From the NCBI GenBank assembly GCA_935421135.1, contig OW285187.1, positions 7,254,001 to 7,318,000 of the forward strand: 64,000 nt of DNA. The letters are read 5' to 3'. Of this stretch, positions 23,801 to 37,019 are shown one piece after another (positions within the stretch are counted from its first letter, which is position 1; every line of letters begins with the position of its first letter). The DNA is from Bugulina stolonifera (Eukaryota; Bryozoa; Gymnolaemata; Cheilostomatida; Bugulidae). The notes under the pieces were generated by a model. It saw only the letters and a list, made by a program, of their open reading frames with translations, had not been told where the DNA came from and did no database searches. The position numbers and the translations under genes were made by a program.

Positions 23801-26051
23801 ACAACAAGCTATTCAGAAAGAAGATGATCTGAATTCTTTCTTCAAGCAAATCTCTAGAATCATAGCAGATTTTGATGAAGAGACTGTTGTCATGGTACAG
23901 ACATTACGTAAGACTCGGAACCAGCAGGTATGGAACAGTTTAATCGCTCCTACAGTGGAACAAAAGTTGGTCGCTAACACCTGCTAAAGGCTCGGGTACA
24001 CGAGAAGCCGTGGGTTTCGGCGGAGCAGCTTCGTTGTTGGTATGGCTCTATAGGCAATGCATAGTGCCAGTCCACTAATGGCCTTGATTAATACCCAGCC
24101 AATCACCAAAGCTTATTTTAAATAAATTATATAGTTGGAGTCGTTGTAACTAATAATAACCAATCACAACAGCGCCTCGTGATGCACTGACCTGAAAAAA
24201 ACAACATGTTGGCCTTTGCATTGCCAAACAAACTGCACGCTGATTTGCTCTAGAGCGACGCTCCGAAGGCCGAAAAAAACAATCAGCCTCTCGAGTAGCC
24301 GAGCCTTTACATCTGGAATATCTTACTGTTAGTATTCAAAGGCCTCTTTCTGTTCGCTAGAACTATAACATAGAAAAAATATGCTTTTGTTGTGGAAAGA
24401 GTTTAGAGAAGGCTTTTCATACAAAAAGTCAGTATAAGACTTATTTCTTCATATCACTAATTTGGTTAAATTAGTCTATTGTCTATGAATTATGTACCAC
24501 ACATTAGATTAAAGACATAGAAACCAAATACAAGTCATTAGAAGACGAGTTGCTGAGGTCAAGGATGAATTTAAAGGATGACATCACCAGGTTTATGGAA
24601 GCTGATGTTGGTGAGAAGTTGTCTGCACTTAGCAGACATAGAGAACAGCTGGAAGCCAGGCTGAGACATAGTCATCATGTATGTATTCAATAGTTATTGG
24701 CTTATATTGCAAATAAATTTGTTTTACTTATACACCATTTATTGTGAACTTATACTGTATTCTAGTTTACCTATAGGAATATTATACTATTATTGAAATC
24801 TGTAGGTGGACATTGTGGACAGACATGAAGAGTCTCTACGTAGAGTAAAAGATTTGATATCATATGAATTGCCTACTTTAGAACTTCCCATAATGACCAG
24901 CCTTCAGGTTAAAGGTTAGTATTATTTAGCTTGTATAGAATACCAAAGTGAGGGAGAAGGGGTTCTAGTCACTGATAGCTCTTGCTACCTTATATATACA
25001 AGTTCATACTGTTTCAGGTCAGAAGAGAGCAATAGAAGTAGCACTGAATTCTACAAAGTCTGCTGTCATCAGCTTAGCGGAGGGACTAGTTACTTATGAC
25101 TATTTTCCATCATCAATGAAGTTACTCAAAGTGGTGAAGACAAGTTCGTGCGGTTACTCTGTTGACCAACATGCCGGTCTTAGTTATATAGGGTTGGAGA
25201 ACAGTGTTCGTTTAATAGATAAGAACTACACAGTCTCTTCATTGACTACTACTTCAAACAAAGTGAAGTGTGTTAGAGTTTATAAAGACAGAGTATATAC
25301 CTTGATATATGGTGACCCTGTACATACCATCAATGTACATGATCTTTCTGGAGTAAAACTCATTAGCTGGACTCATAGTGATACGGCCAATTATTTTGTC
25401 AAGTTTGTTATCTGCGATGGGAATATTGTAATTCCCAATCGAAAGAAGAAGTGGCTCACCATATATTCTCTGGAAGGGCAGCTTATAAAACAGGTTTCCT
25501 GTCCTGGGCTCCCTAGCAATGCAATGGCTATGTGTGGTGTTGACCATCGATCAGTTGTTTTGTGTGATTATGAGTCCTCCAAAGTCTTCAGGGTGGACAC
25601 TGACAGTGGTGATGTCATCTGGACTTGTTCTGATATCACTAAACCCCTTGGAGTTACCAGGAATAATAATGGTGGACACATTTTAGTAGCATGTGATAAC
25701 AGTACCACTACTACAATCTATATTCTAAATATAACCACTGGTGAGTGTAACTTACTATTAGTAAACTGCTGTTATTATGGCGTCACCATTTCTAGATACT
25801 GACATGTGCTTGTATGTGTAAGATGTACTATTCATGGTAATATTACACAATGTGTACCTAGATTAATTAGTCTATCCTTTGATACTTCAATTCGAATTTG
25901 TTGAATCTGTTCAATAGGACAAGTTGTCTCTAAGATTGGAGATTCAGCTAAGAGACAGAAGGCATGTGTTGCTGACCTCCATGTAGTGGGAAGTACCTTA
26001 ATGGCGATGAGAACCAGTGCCCATGAATTACTGTACTATAAGCTGGAGTAA
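20883..26051 (+). CDS. TRIM-like RING/B-box/coiled-coil/beta-propeller protein, copy A
   Basis: Probable E3 ubiquitin ligase of the TRIM class. Exons: 20883-21043, 22075-22234, 22403-22586, 23731-23927, 24508-24678, 24806-24914, 25018-25740, 25918-26051, joining in phase to 612 residues. RING ligands are Cys11, Cys14, Cys29, His31, Cys34, Cys37, Cys50 and Cys53. A B-box1-like cluster starts at Cys77/Cys80. B-box2 runs from Cys136/His139 to Cys156/Cys159. Residues about 170-330 are heptad-rich coiled coil (LVTELSKEVEELKQQ). Residues about 345-612 form a repeat-bladed beta-propeller resembling NHL. The start is the first ATG after a conserved CCTCTAG acceptor shared by all four copies, so a 5' UTR exon is likely. 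Introns 1, 3 and 4 carry mobile elements. All zinc ligands are kept. A candidate AATAAA lies at 26749. I cannot name a vertebrate orthologue. Confidence 0.88.
21083..21745 (+). mobile_element. Solo-LTR-like insertion in copy A intron 1
   Basis: The insertion runs TGTGATGG ... CCATTACA with a 4-bp duplication GTAT (21079-21082 and 21746-21749). Removing it restores an intron that matches paralogues B and D (TTTATT...ATGCATGTGCTGAG). It has an LTR-like plan: GC-rich GGTCGGCC-type repeats, then TATATAAAG (about 21419), then AATAAA (about 21471), with CATTACA at the 3' end. The part from about 21286 on resembles the minus-strand repeats at 50496, 56786 and 60659. Confidence 0.6.
22681..23642. mobile_element. 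hAT-type non-autonomous element (962 bp) in copy A intron 3
   Basis: Terminal inverted repeats CAGGGGTGGGA ... TCCCACCCCTG are flanked by a perfect 8-bp duplication CTGTTTTA (22673-22680 and 23643-23650). No transposase frame is seen. The interior has AT-rich repeats such as ATAGAGAAT and AGCTAATAGC. Confidence 0.88.
23987..24307. mobile_element. TA-flanked MITE (321 bp) in copy A intron 4
   Basis: The roughly 18-bp inverted ends start AAGGCTCGGGTACACGAG on the left and end CTCGAGTAGCCGAGCCTT on the right. They are bounded by TA dinucleotides at 23985-23986 and 24308-24309, consistent with Tc1/mariner-type insertion. Assignment to a superfamily is tentative. Confidence 0.65.
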
Positions 26052-27330
26052 ATTGGTGACCTACTGTTTTCTATCAACTATCAACAAGCTTGTGAAATCA
26101 CTTCCTGTCTATCAAACCAGCTGCATACATTGTAGAATATAGTGTGCTGGCCATTCACAGTTCACACATGTTGTTATTGTCCACCATGAATGACCAGAAG
26201 AGACTACATAAGGCTACCAGCTGGTGCAGACTTGTGTCAACAGACATAATCTGCAGACTGGCTGGCTTACTCATCAGTGATACCCATTTATGTAAAAGTA
26301 TGTAGATAAAAGTATTAGAACACAACATTAGTGTATATATTCTATAATAGCATAGTGTTACTGAGTGTTGACCATTAACTGGTATTTGTTACCTTATCAA
26401 TTACAATATTCATATACGTATTTTCTTCAATTTTTAAACTATCAAAATAGTGAACTACCTTTCTGTTACCTGATTAAGTGTGGGTGGACGCATATTCCAG
26501 CCCAGATTAAAAATATTGTAGTCATTTGTAACATATGACTACAACTTTTTTAATAATTTGCTAAGTTGGAACACTAAAACTATGAGATTTAGAACTGTGC
26601 TGAACCGTGCTATACCATGACATAAATATAATGTTTTAGCCTAGAGACAAAGCTCTATTTTTAATTATTCATCGAAGAGTTTTTTATGTTTTAGCCATTC
26701 TATATAATCTTTTGTTATACATTCCAATTATACATGTATGTTGCTATAAATAAAGCTCAATCTGGCTATTACTTTTGATAAACTGATTTCTAGTGCATAC
26801 TAATAAGATCATTGTTATATCAGTAGCTTTCAACTAAGGCTATATTCTGTGCTTGTGTTTTCATTCTTCAAAATGTGGCAAATTTGTCTATAAAAAATTC
26901 CCAAGGAAATGCTAATTTAACCAGGCTTTTTCTGCTTACAACGACGGGCCTATTGCATGGAAGTAAACTCATTTTATGTTTGTTTTTACTGAGATGTTAT
27001 ATGTATTTCATATTCGTAGAAATACTATTTATAATGGTTGGGATGCTTTCTAGAGAAAAGTCCAACTTGCATGTAAAAATTCTATCTTTTGAACCCGCAA
27101 TAAAATCTGTTTTTAGTTGTTACCATTTCTTCCACTTGAGACTTGACAAAATTAGTATGTTGCTCCAGACTAGACAGTCTTAAATAATTCAAATGCTTGA
27201 AAAAACCAACAAATTGCTCAAATAACAACACGTTGTGAAAAGCACCAAATAATGAGAAGGTTTTATTGTCAGTTAGTTAATGAAAATGACAATTAATAAT
27301 CACGTACATCCCAATCATGTAGAGTAGAGG
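26052..27330. other. Spacer between TRIM-like copies A and B
   Basis: No gene is seen. The spacer is paralogous to the regions after copies B and C: the string ATCAGTAGC...CAACTAAGG recurs near 26820, 36078 and 42393. This shows that the duplicated unit includes the intergenic DNA. Confidence 0.5.
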
Positions 27331-27408
27331 CGTTTTCTACTTCCTGGTGGGAAATTCCAAACACTGTGATATTATGCTATTTGCGCATGCCCAAGATTTG
27401 CCGGAAAC
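27331..27408 (+). promoter_or_regulatory. Candidate promoter block of TRIM-like gene B
   Basis: CGTTTTCTACTTCC is followed by a perfect kappa-B-like decamer GGGAAATTCC (27349-27358), GCGCATGC (27383-27390, NRF1-like half site) and CCGGAAAC (27401-27408, ETS-like). Order and spacing match the blocks of copies C and D. The gene B start codon is about 2 kb downstream, implying a 5' UTR intron. Confidence 0.5.
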
Positions 27409-29442
27409 AAGCACGATAACAAATAGAACACTTGACTTTGCACCATAGAGGCAAGGAGGCTTGATAGAGGTAACTCTATGCTTTGCACAGTGTATCAAGC
27501 TAGCCTTTGTGTTCACCACACACTTTGATTTTGTCAACATTCACATTCACTGTGGGTGCTTAGTCTTATCACTATGGCACTGCTCGAGACCGTAGAATTA
27601 CTAACTTGGTGCTGTTTCTATCGAATCCAAAATGTACACCTATTTATTATTATTATATGATGACTTTGTGTTCTTTTTTGTTGTGTTGTAAAAAACACAT
27701 CATTCATATACATGTATATATATAAAAAAAATGGCCAAACCTTCTAACCTTTATTATTATATCAATATTTATTATATACAGTTCATTTTCGATTTCCATT
27801 TGATTTTCAACTTTGATTTTGTTTTCAATAGAATAAAGTTGATTAAAAATTAGAAATTTAATTTTTCTTATTGTTATGGATAAAATGAACAACAGTAATC
27901 AAAATCAACATGGACAATAGTAATAGCAATACAAGAAAATATTGTACCAATAATAGTTATTCGTTGTTAGTTATGATAAAAGTTCGACCTGTTATAAACA
28001 TAAGCCTATATATAATAAGACTGTCTTTTATAGTAAGGCAGCATATCAAAATTATAATATTTATATTTTATTATACATGTAATCAGAAATTTTTGATAAA
28101 TGAAATGTACATTCAAGTTTTAGTGTTCTTATGCTAAAAATATCTAGAGAAATAGATACCAAATAGGTCAGATACCAATGTTAGAGGGCTTTGTTGGTTT
28201 ACCCTGAGTGACAGCTGGAAGCTGTGACTACTATTATAACTGTAATTACTATTGTTATAACTAAAATTGGGGTTTCGGTATTGCCAGTTATAACATTTAA
28301 TTGGAGCCAAAGTACTTAGGACTCGCCAGCTGTACGTAGTATGTAGTGGTAGTACGCTGTCTGTAGGTCCTTGTGTCGGCACCTTGATCTCCGATGTAGT
28401 AAGCTGTGTGGCGTAGGTTCTGGTTCTGTGGTCTAGGATGTGGCGGTGTCGACTCTATTTCGAGGTCTACAACAAGATAGTTGTTTCGCATATAACCTTG
28501 CTCCTTAGTACGCATTGATATGAGTTACTGGGTAGCATAAGATCCACCTACGCTCCACACTGTTCTAGTTTAGTTTAGTTTTTAGTGTTTTTGTTGTAGT
28601 ATTTTATTAGTTTTTAATTGGTTTTCTATTTTGTAGTTTTTCTTTCATTTTCGTGTTTCCCACTAGCTTATACATTTGTATATGTATGTGTAACGTCTAT
28701 GTCGTCGTCCACTCTTGTCACTGTGTGACTATATATCTACATGTAGGTTGACAATCTATACTGCTGTCTCTTCATGCCTCATTTTCACAGTCTACTCTAG
28801 GTATATGTCTATCTATCTCTCTACTGAGTTTACTCTACAGTGTAGGTCCTATCTACAGTCAGCCAATCAATTTTAGTCAGGAGTTATGTTCTCTTAAGTG
28901 CGCAACATTGGACAACTATTAAATATACTAATTGTCACTATTTAAATGCAACACTATTAACTGCAGTGCACTGTAAACTACCAAACCCCAATGACCATAT
29001 CATATGGTTATTTTAGATTGTAGTGGAGGATTTTATCAAAACTGCCCTGAAACACTAGCAAGACGCTGTCGGGAGTTATTGACTGCAGTAATTTATGAAT
29101 GTCATTAATTATATTAATGTTGCGATCTTTTATGTTTGTACCACTTACTCATGGTTTCTATGGAAATGTTTGAGCTCCAAAAATGGCACAATGTCTAGTT
29201 ATTGAAGTCGGCTAAGTAGTACAAGATATAAATGGACGCTGATAGAAGATAAAAGACAATATCAATACATTTGAAAATTTTGTTGTAAATCTACTTCAGC
29301 TACAACTTGATGCTATGTTAATGTCCACAATGTGGACTGGATATGAAATTATACTAACATTTTCTCTGTGAATGCGACTGTTGGAAAGCCTAATATGCGT
29401 TTTACATTGACATGCCTATCATATATTACCTCTAGAATTGAA
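27409..29442. other. 5' region of TRIM-like copy B
   Basis: No coding gene is seen. Part of it (about 28140-28230) is paralogous to 50110-50200 upstream of copy D (shared AATAGATACCAAATA and TTGTTGGTTTAC), so both belong to the duplicated unit. The rest is AT-rich. Confidence 0.4.
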
Positions 29443-32400
29443 ATGGCAGAAGTAGCCCCTGTTCAAGTTGAATGTGGTTTCTGCTTGAGTAAAGGATGTG
29501 ATATGGAAGAGCCTAAACTACTTCCTTGCTCTCATATACACTGTTTGGGTTGTTTGACTGGTAGCTGTGACTTCTATGGGGTCATCAAGTGCCCATATTG
29601 CAAGTATGACTTTCTAAGTATTTTATTTTATTTCATGATGCATGTGCTGAGCAAATTTCCAGTATACATATTTTATATGGAATTTGACCAAATTTAGTAT
29701 AAGCTATTTACTATGTTGTAATATTATAGCCACCACCTTGCTTGTCAAGCCAGTTTGAGCTCTGGTCTAATCATTGTGTAACATAGAAGTTGTATCAGGT
29801 GAGCGTTTCTCTTTAAAACCTGCATGTGATAAAGTATAGTTCCCTGAGTAAGGTTAGTAAATTTCTCACACAATGCGGAATTTTTGTGTTACAGTAGGAG
29901 TGATAACAAACAATTTGAAAGATCATCAAGCTCTCCTTTTTACATGGCTATTTCTTATGAATATTTACCCCTGGTTGAATTTAATTTTGTTAGGGAAAGA
30001 TATGATGCAGTCCCCGATTCTCTACCATCAGCAGACTCTGAAACAGAAGGTACAATCAACTGTGATGTATGCGAGGGTAAAGGGTCAGGGAATCAGTCTG
30101 CTGTTGTATACTGTACAGTATGTGAAAACAAATACTGTGTCAAACATCAGGAGGTGAGACAACTCCAATTTCTATTTAATCTTGAATCGAATGTAGCAGA
30201 TGGATTAGAAACAAAATAACCGGAGTTTTTAAGACATTACAAAAACAGCAGGCTGCACAAGAGGTACCTGCTGTTCGGTCGTAGAGTTAGAAAGTCGGTT
30301 AAATTCTATGTCGTTTTGGTTAAAAAGTTTTCTTTAGATGACACATAATTGTTGTTTAATGAAATGGGAAATAAATATCAGTAACAGGCTTACAATTTTT
30401 TTTATACATACATGTACAATGTACATGTAGATAAACACCAAGTGTAAAGAAAATCACAGAATTTGTATAAAAGTTCTCATTTCTTATTACCTCCTACGGA
30501 TTGTACATGTTCGAATAGTTCATTCAAACATTTGTATAGCCCTTTACAAGGATAAATGGACCGATCATCACTAAACTCTGTTGCTAGCCTTATGTAACGA
30601 AATAAACTTTTGCGTGTTAAAACAAAAACTCAAATCATGTTGTGTAAACTGAGACGGGTAAGCTTGTCTCCTATTGTGTTATATTGGTATAACAACCATA
30701 CTTGCCAAGTGTCCCGGGTTTCTCGGGGCACCCCCGGGATTTGAAAATTGTCCCTACACTGTCCCAATGTCCTGATTTATACCCCGGGAATTAGGAAATT
30801 GCTGCTTCAAAATATTCTATTTATTATTTCCTTTGGAGTTTCCAAAACATTGACTGAAAAAGGGTTGAGCGTCGCAAATCCTGGGGAATTTTGCTAAATA
30901 TATGCTACACACCGTTTATTTTTAAAGTAGTTCGATGTCTACTGACTGTCGTGTCTGTGCCAATTGCCACTAGTGATAGCCCAAACTCTGACTAATTTCT
31001 GAGCTATATTGGCAGTGTACTAAAGCCTCCCCAACAGTGGATAGCTATTTTATATAAACGCTCTAATGTCAATGACAACCACCGCGCAAATGAAAATTCA
31101 CTCATTGATATTATAATTATTTGCTTGTACAAATAATGTTTCCATTATTTGTCTATTGGATGTTAATTTAGCTGTTAAGCCAAACAATTCTCACAGTACA
31201 GACAAGCAAAAGACTCGGCAACTTTCAAAATTAAAATCAATGGGTCAAATTTATTTATTTTATTTCTAAAAGTAAATTAGGTTTTTAATATCAATATTAT
31301 AATTATGCCTTCTGCACCTTCTAGTATTATTGATGGTGGTACCAATGACATAGCCAGGCACACGCTGACCCAGAAGCATATCAAAGCTGTTGTCTAAAAG
31401 CTGTCACGTCATCTAAAAGCTTAGAAGATTTGTTTATTCTCAATGATTCTGAAGTTCAAAAGACAGGCTTACATTATGATTATAATTTTTAATATAATAA
31501 TTATAAACTTAACTTATGAAAATACTGAATTATTAAAATTATTATAATAATTCAGTGTTTTCATGAATAAAGCTATTTATATGTTTATAATTTAATAAAA
31601 TGAAACAAAAATTTGGTTTCTAATAAATTTTTATGTTGTAGCAAGTTTTATAGGTCTTCTTTAGATAATCCAACCTGAAGCACTCTTTGCAATTTCATTC
31701 CTATTCTAATTCTTCCCACCATTTTAAAACCATTCCAATATGCATGTAATATGAATATATTTTTGACCACTAGAGCAGCATACAAATACAAGTGAAATTG
31801 CCCTAACTACTGTCATTTTAGTGGCTCACAAAAAATATTTTGAATGCGGGAGGGTGCTCCTCTGCCCCTCCCGCACCCTTTCTGGCAGCCCGCTACGCGG
31901 GCTGGCATGGCCTGCGGCCATGCCATCCAGCCTCCCTCTGGTCCGCGCATGTGTTCAGATTTTTTACCCAGGTGACTTGGCAAGTATGATAACAACTCCC
32001 AAGAGTGAGACAAGTAAGATCCATGTCACTACTCTGTTTATACTTGCTTGACTGGAATCGTTGAGTTAAATCAGGCCAGCAAGAAGTGGACAATAGAAAA
32101 ACATGGAAGTGAAGATTGTACTGATTTTAGTTTCACTAGTAATATTGTTAGCAAATGTGGGTAATGGTAAAATTATATTATCTACTTTTAGTACCATGAT
32201 GAAGTAATGGGCAAGCATGCAATACTATCCATAGATGAATATAAATCAAAAATTGAAAAGCTGAAACCCAGGTTGTGCCCCAAGCATAACGATTGCCGAT
32301 ATACTCTTGCTTGTAGCAACTGTAAGGTTATTGCCTGTGTACAATACATACCAGGCATTGATACCTGTACTGGTGGTAGGTATTATTTATGGGCATAGTG

Positions 32401-35399
32401 TAGGTGTTGTGAAACCGTTGTGTGGAAATTTAGTAGTAAATAAAAGTTTATATTATTTTTCTCCTAAACACTTTTTCATCTTGAATTTTATTTGAAATCA
32501 TAGAGAATTGTTGACTGCTTTCCAATGTGTATAACACTGCTATATTATTCCCTAGTTTGGAATTATGAATGACACTGATATGTCACCTCATTCATCTCCA
32601 GGTTCTGCTCACAAACTGGTTAGTCTAGAGGAGTTGGTAAATGAGTTATCTAAAGAGGTGAACGAGTTAAAACAGCAAGCTATTCAGAGAGAAGATGATC
32701 TGAGTTCCTTCTTCAAGCAGACCTCTAGAATCATATCAGAATTTGATGAAGAAACTGTTGTGATGATACAGACATTACATAAGATGCAGGACCAGCAGGT
32801 ATAAAATAGTTTAATTGTCCTTATTACAGTGGACCAAAAGTTGGTCGCTAACACCTCTGCTATGACCTGCTAACACCTGCTAACCCCCGCTATGACCTGT
32901 TGTTACATGTAGTTAGCTTGAAACTCTGGTTGTTTGAAGTAGTTTTACTAAAGAAGGAGGAGATTTAAATTCAATTTTTCCTGCGAGTGATATATAAATT
33001 TTGAAATTGTATTATGGGTAAAAGAAAATGTGATTAATGAATATACATGTCACATCAGCTTTACTGGTGGGAAGATTTCAACTGCTGAGTAGAATATAAC
33101 TTCTTGGTAAAAGTTTACATGTACATTTAAGTCAAATGGACAATTCTCACTGGCCCTAAAATCATCTGAAATTTTTAAAAATACTGTTGGAACATCTTAG
33201 TTGCTGGAGATGCAAGTAGTAACTAGTTGAATCAGAGCTCTGTCTATGCTGTAACAGGCTTTCATCACTGCCTGCTGTAAGCTCTCTCCTTTGACTTTGA
33301 CCTGACAATCACTATGTTCGATGCTTTTATAATTGGAGTAGGGATAAAGCTAGGCTTATTAAAATTTGGAATTTTTAAACAGTAATTTTGCAAGTTAAAT
33401 TTCTCAACAAATAGTAATAAATATCAATCTATTGGCCACAATAATATTATTTTATTATTTATTATATAACCCTCTATCACACATTAGATTAAAGCCATAG
33501 ATTCAGAGTACAAATCATTAGAAGATGAGTTACTAAGGTTAAGGGGAAATACAAAGGATGACATCACCAGGTTTATGGAAGCTGACGTCGGTGAGAAGTT
33601 GTCTGCACTTAACAGATATAGAGAACAGCTGGAAGCCAGGCTGAGACATAGTCATCATGTATGTATTCAATCGTGTTATTGGCTTATAGTGCAAATAGAT
33701 TTGTTTTACTTATACACCATTTATTGTGAACTTATACTGTATTCTAGTTTACCTATTGGAATATTATACTATTGTTGAAATCTGTAGATGGACGTTGCGG
33801 ACAGACATGAAGAGTCTCTACGTAGAGTAAAAGATTTGATATCATGTGATCTACCTACTTTAGAACTTCCCAGAATGACCAGCCTTCAGGTTAAAGGTTA
33901 GTATTATTTAGCGTTGTATGGAATACTAAAGTGAGGGAGAAGGGGTTCTAGTCACTGATAGCTCTTATTACCTTATACATACAAGTCCATACTGTTTCAG
34001 ATCAGAAGAGAGAGATAGAAGTGGAACTGGATTCTACAAAGTCTGCTGTCATCAATTTAACGGAGGGACTAGTTACCTATGACTATTTTCCATCATCAAT
34101 GAAGTTAGTCAAAGTGGTGAAGACAAGTTCGTACTGTTATTCTGTTGACCAGCATGACAGTCTTGGTTATGTGGGGTTGGTAAACAGTGTTGTTTTAATA
34201 GATAAGAACTACACAGTCACTTCATTTGGTTCTCCTGCTAATATTGTGGAGTGTGCGAGGGTTTATAAAGACAGAGTATATACTTTGACATGTGGTTCTC
34301 CTAACCGTGGTATCAATATACTTGATCTTTCTGGAAGAAAGCTTTCTAGCTGGACTTACAGTGATGCAGTTGGTGGTAGCTGTGTAAAATTTGTTATACA
34401 AGATGATAATGTTGTGAGCATCGATCGAATGAATAAGAAGCTCATGGTACATTCACTAGAAGGGCAGCTTATAAAACAGGTTTCCTGTCCTCAGCTCCCT
34501 AGCAATGCAATGGCTATGTGTGGTGTTGACCATCGGTCAGTTGTTTTGTGTGATTATGAATCCTCCAGAGTGTTGAAGGTGGACACTGACAGTGGTGATG
34601 TCATCTGGACTTGTTCTGATATCACGAACCCCCTTGGAGTTACCAGGAGCAATACTAGTAAACATATCCTAGTAGCATCTGAATACAGTACCGTTACTAC
34701 AATCTACATTCTAAGTATAGCCAGTGGTAAGTTTAATCTGCCATCAGTGGACTATTGTCAAGTTGTTGTCAGTTCTAGAAATTGACGTGTTCATTGGGGT
34801 TTGTTAAAAGTTGATTTAAATGCTGTTTATTGCTAAAAATAGTTATTTTACATATTCAGTTGTCCCGACTACTCCAGGAAAATGCACCCATTTCTTAGTT
34901 TGGACTCCTGCCTGGTTGCACTTTACCCTGTTAGAAAAATGAAGTCTGTCTATTGGTTAACATGCTGTCAACCTTGAGATTCAAACCAATTGTAGAAGAT
35001 TTTTCCACAATGGTTTGAGTAGAAAAGGTTTATGGCTGCTGATGTATGGAGTTCTCTCCAGTGTAATATGATTATGTATGTAGCTATCGTTGCAATTGTA
35101 ATTGAATTTTTGTTTTAAAATTAAGTATTTGCTTGGCCTACCAACCTTGCCCTTGTATTGCTATATCAAGGGGGAAGAGATGTGTTTCTTGGATCCTCAA
35201 CTACCATTATGTAGGCTGTAAGCTAGTACATATGGTAACGGAAGTTATTGTACTTTTTACAATAGGACAGATTGTGTCAAAGATTGCTGATAGAGAAGAG
35301 AGATATATATCTCATGTTACTGATCTTCACGTGGTGGGAGATACATTGATAGTAGCACGTGTGGATGCTAATGAAGTACTATTTTATCAGCTGGAATAA
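29443..35399 (+). CDS. TRIM-like RING/B-box/coiled-coil/beta-propeller protein, copy B
   Basis: Paralogue of copy A with the same plan and 613 residues. Exons: 29443-29603, 29994-30153, 32192-32375, 32602-32798, 33488-33658, 33788-33896, 34001-34726, 35266-35399. The RING octet is intact. In B-box2 the second cysteine of the CVQC pair (Cys159 in copy A) is tyrosine (CVQY), so that zinc site is probably weakened. Exons 7 and 8 (the propeller) are visibly more diverged from A, C and D than exons 1-6. Intron 2 contains a 1.3-kb hAT-type element. A candidate AATAAA lies at 35905-35910. All eight exons keep open frames and splice signals, so the gene looks functional. Confidence 0.86.
30697..31988. 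mobile_element. hAT-type non-autonomous element (1,292 bp) in copy B intron 2
   Basis: Terminal inverted repeats CATACTTGCCAAGT ... ACTTGGCAAGTATG are flanked by a perfect 8-bp duplication ATAACAAC (30689-30696 and 31989-31996). Subterminal GC-rich hairpins (TCCCGGG ... CCCGGGA) lie at the left end, and a chain of GC-rich palindromes at about 31845-31950. No transposase is recognised. Confidence 0.85.
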
Positions 35400-36940
35400 G
35401 CTGGTGCTCTCTACTTTTTATGGTATCAGTTTTACCATCACCACACTATCTAATGACAAAGCCAGTCTTCCTTTTAAAAAGAGCACCAAATGGATTATGT
35501 GCCATACTGTGAGAGTCCATATTCCTTGTAAGTGACTTTACACTCAAACATAGAAATTGAGCTATCATTTTTAAATAACATATACGTTTTACATTACATT
35601 TACATAATAATTAGCATGGGATGCAATCATCAAGACCAATATGCAATATTATTTTTCTCTACCATGACCTGTGTACACCTGGGTACCAGTGGACAGCTCT
35701 AGCATATTGTAACATGTATTGCTCTGTTTTCTAGCTGATAATTACAAATAGGTATCATTTAGGTCGGGAACAGTTAAACCCTACTATTAGTCAATACAAT
35801 AGCTACATGTACATTGTACTTTGAAAATATTTTGCACTTGTTCACTCTGGTACATAATTAATTTGAATATTCATCAAGAGGCTATTGACTAAGTGTGCTG
35901 TACTAATAAAGGTTATACCTCTAGAATAAAATTTATTTTCCGAAATTGGAATATTTCTAATATTCCAATGTTATTAAAATTTAATGAATACAATGCACTA
36001 CAGGATATGCTTGCTTATAGAACTTCTTTCCAATAAACTGAATTTTAACACATACCAGTAAATAACCATTGTTGTATCAGTAGCCTTTAACTAAGGTACC
36101 TAAGGCTACATTCTGATCTTATGCTTTCATTTTTCACAAAGATAGTGCTTTTATTTATAAAAATTTGGAACACTAAACACTCCCATAATAAGTGGAAACA
36201 CTACTTTAATCACCTGTTCATGTCATGTATTTTCAGTTACGTACTATACAATGTAAGGTGAGTTCTGCAGATATAAAACACTATCGCTAAACATCATTTT
36301 TGTTGCATGCACATGTATGTCTGTGTGTATATAATGTGATGGCAAGTTCACTTGTTTACAATGTAATAGCTATTCTCTCCTGAATGGTATTTTGCATGCA
36401 CCAAATTTGATAGTGTGCACTTGGCTGTTCATCCAGAGTGGGAGGTTTTTAAATTGAACCTGTGACATACCTCTATTGGGTTAATATTTTCCATAATTTT
36501 TGCATGGAAGTAAACATATTTTATACTACACCAAAGTTATATTATGTATTGTTAAGTGCATCATCCTTTTACAATATATGCAACATTGTTCCCTACTCTT
36601 CTTTATTTGATGGTAATAATAATTCATAGAAATCATTTTTCTGGAGAAGAGTCAAACATGTTAAAAAATAGTACAATTTACAATATAATCATCTGTTACA
36701 GTCTTTACAATGTCCTCCACTTGAGAAACTGATTTGTTGCTCTAGTCTAAATTAGTCAAATGTTTGAAACAGATTAAATTGCCCAAATAGGTGGCAAAGT
36801 GACGACAGAGCCAAACAAAAATGACGTTTCACTGCCATTTGTTTTACCAAGAAGTACTTCTTGGTTTTACAAAGTCAAACAGGTACATCCATCGAGTTAC
36901 TCTACACGATGTGTGTACATCGTACATGTGTGAGGCGTGG
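35400..36940. other. Spacer between TRIM-like copies B and C
   Basis: No gene is seen. The paralogous ATCAGTAGCC...AACTAAGG segment lies near 36078. A short perfect palindrome (ACCAAGAAGTACTTCTTGGT) lies at about 36847-36866. Confidence 0.4.
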
Positions 36941-37019
36941 GCGTTTTCTACTTCCTTGCGGGAAATTCCCCGAATACCAAAATAATACGCCTTGCGCGTG
37001 CTCAAATCTTGCCGGAAAC
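36941..37019 (+). promoter_or_regulatory. Candidate promoter block of TRIM-like gene C
   Basis: GCGTTTTCTACTTCC is followed by GGGAAATTCC (36960-36969, perfect kappa-B-like), then GCGCGTGC (about 36994-37001) and CCGGAAAC (37012-37019). It lies about 900 bp before the copy C start codon. Confidence 0.5.

Noticed and set aside
25254..25547. Minus-strand frames opposite the propeller exons (also at 34222, 40618 and 54726)
   Set aside because: They are antisense shadows of exon 7 in each paralogue. No independent start context, splice signals or domain is seen.
31813..32051. Proline- and arginine-rich frames on both strands in copy B intron 2
   Set aside because: They arise from the GC-rich hairpin block of the hAT-type element. 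Similar frames appear on both strands and none has a conserved counterpart.
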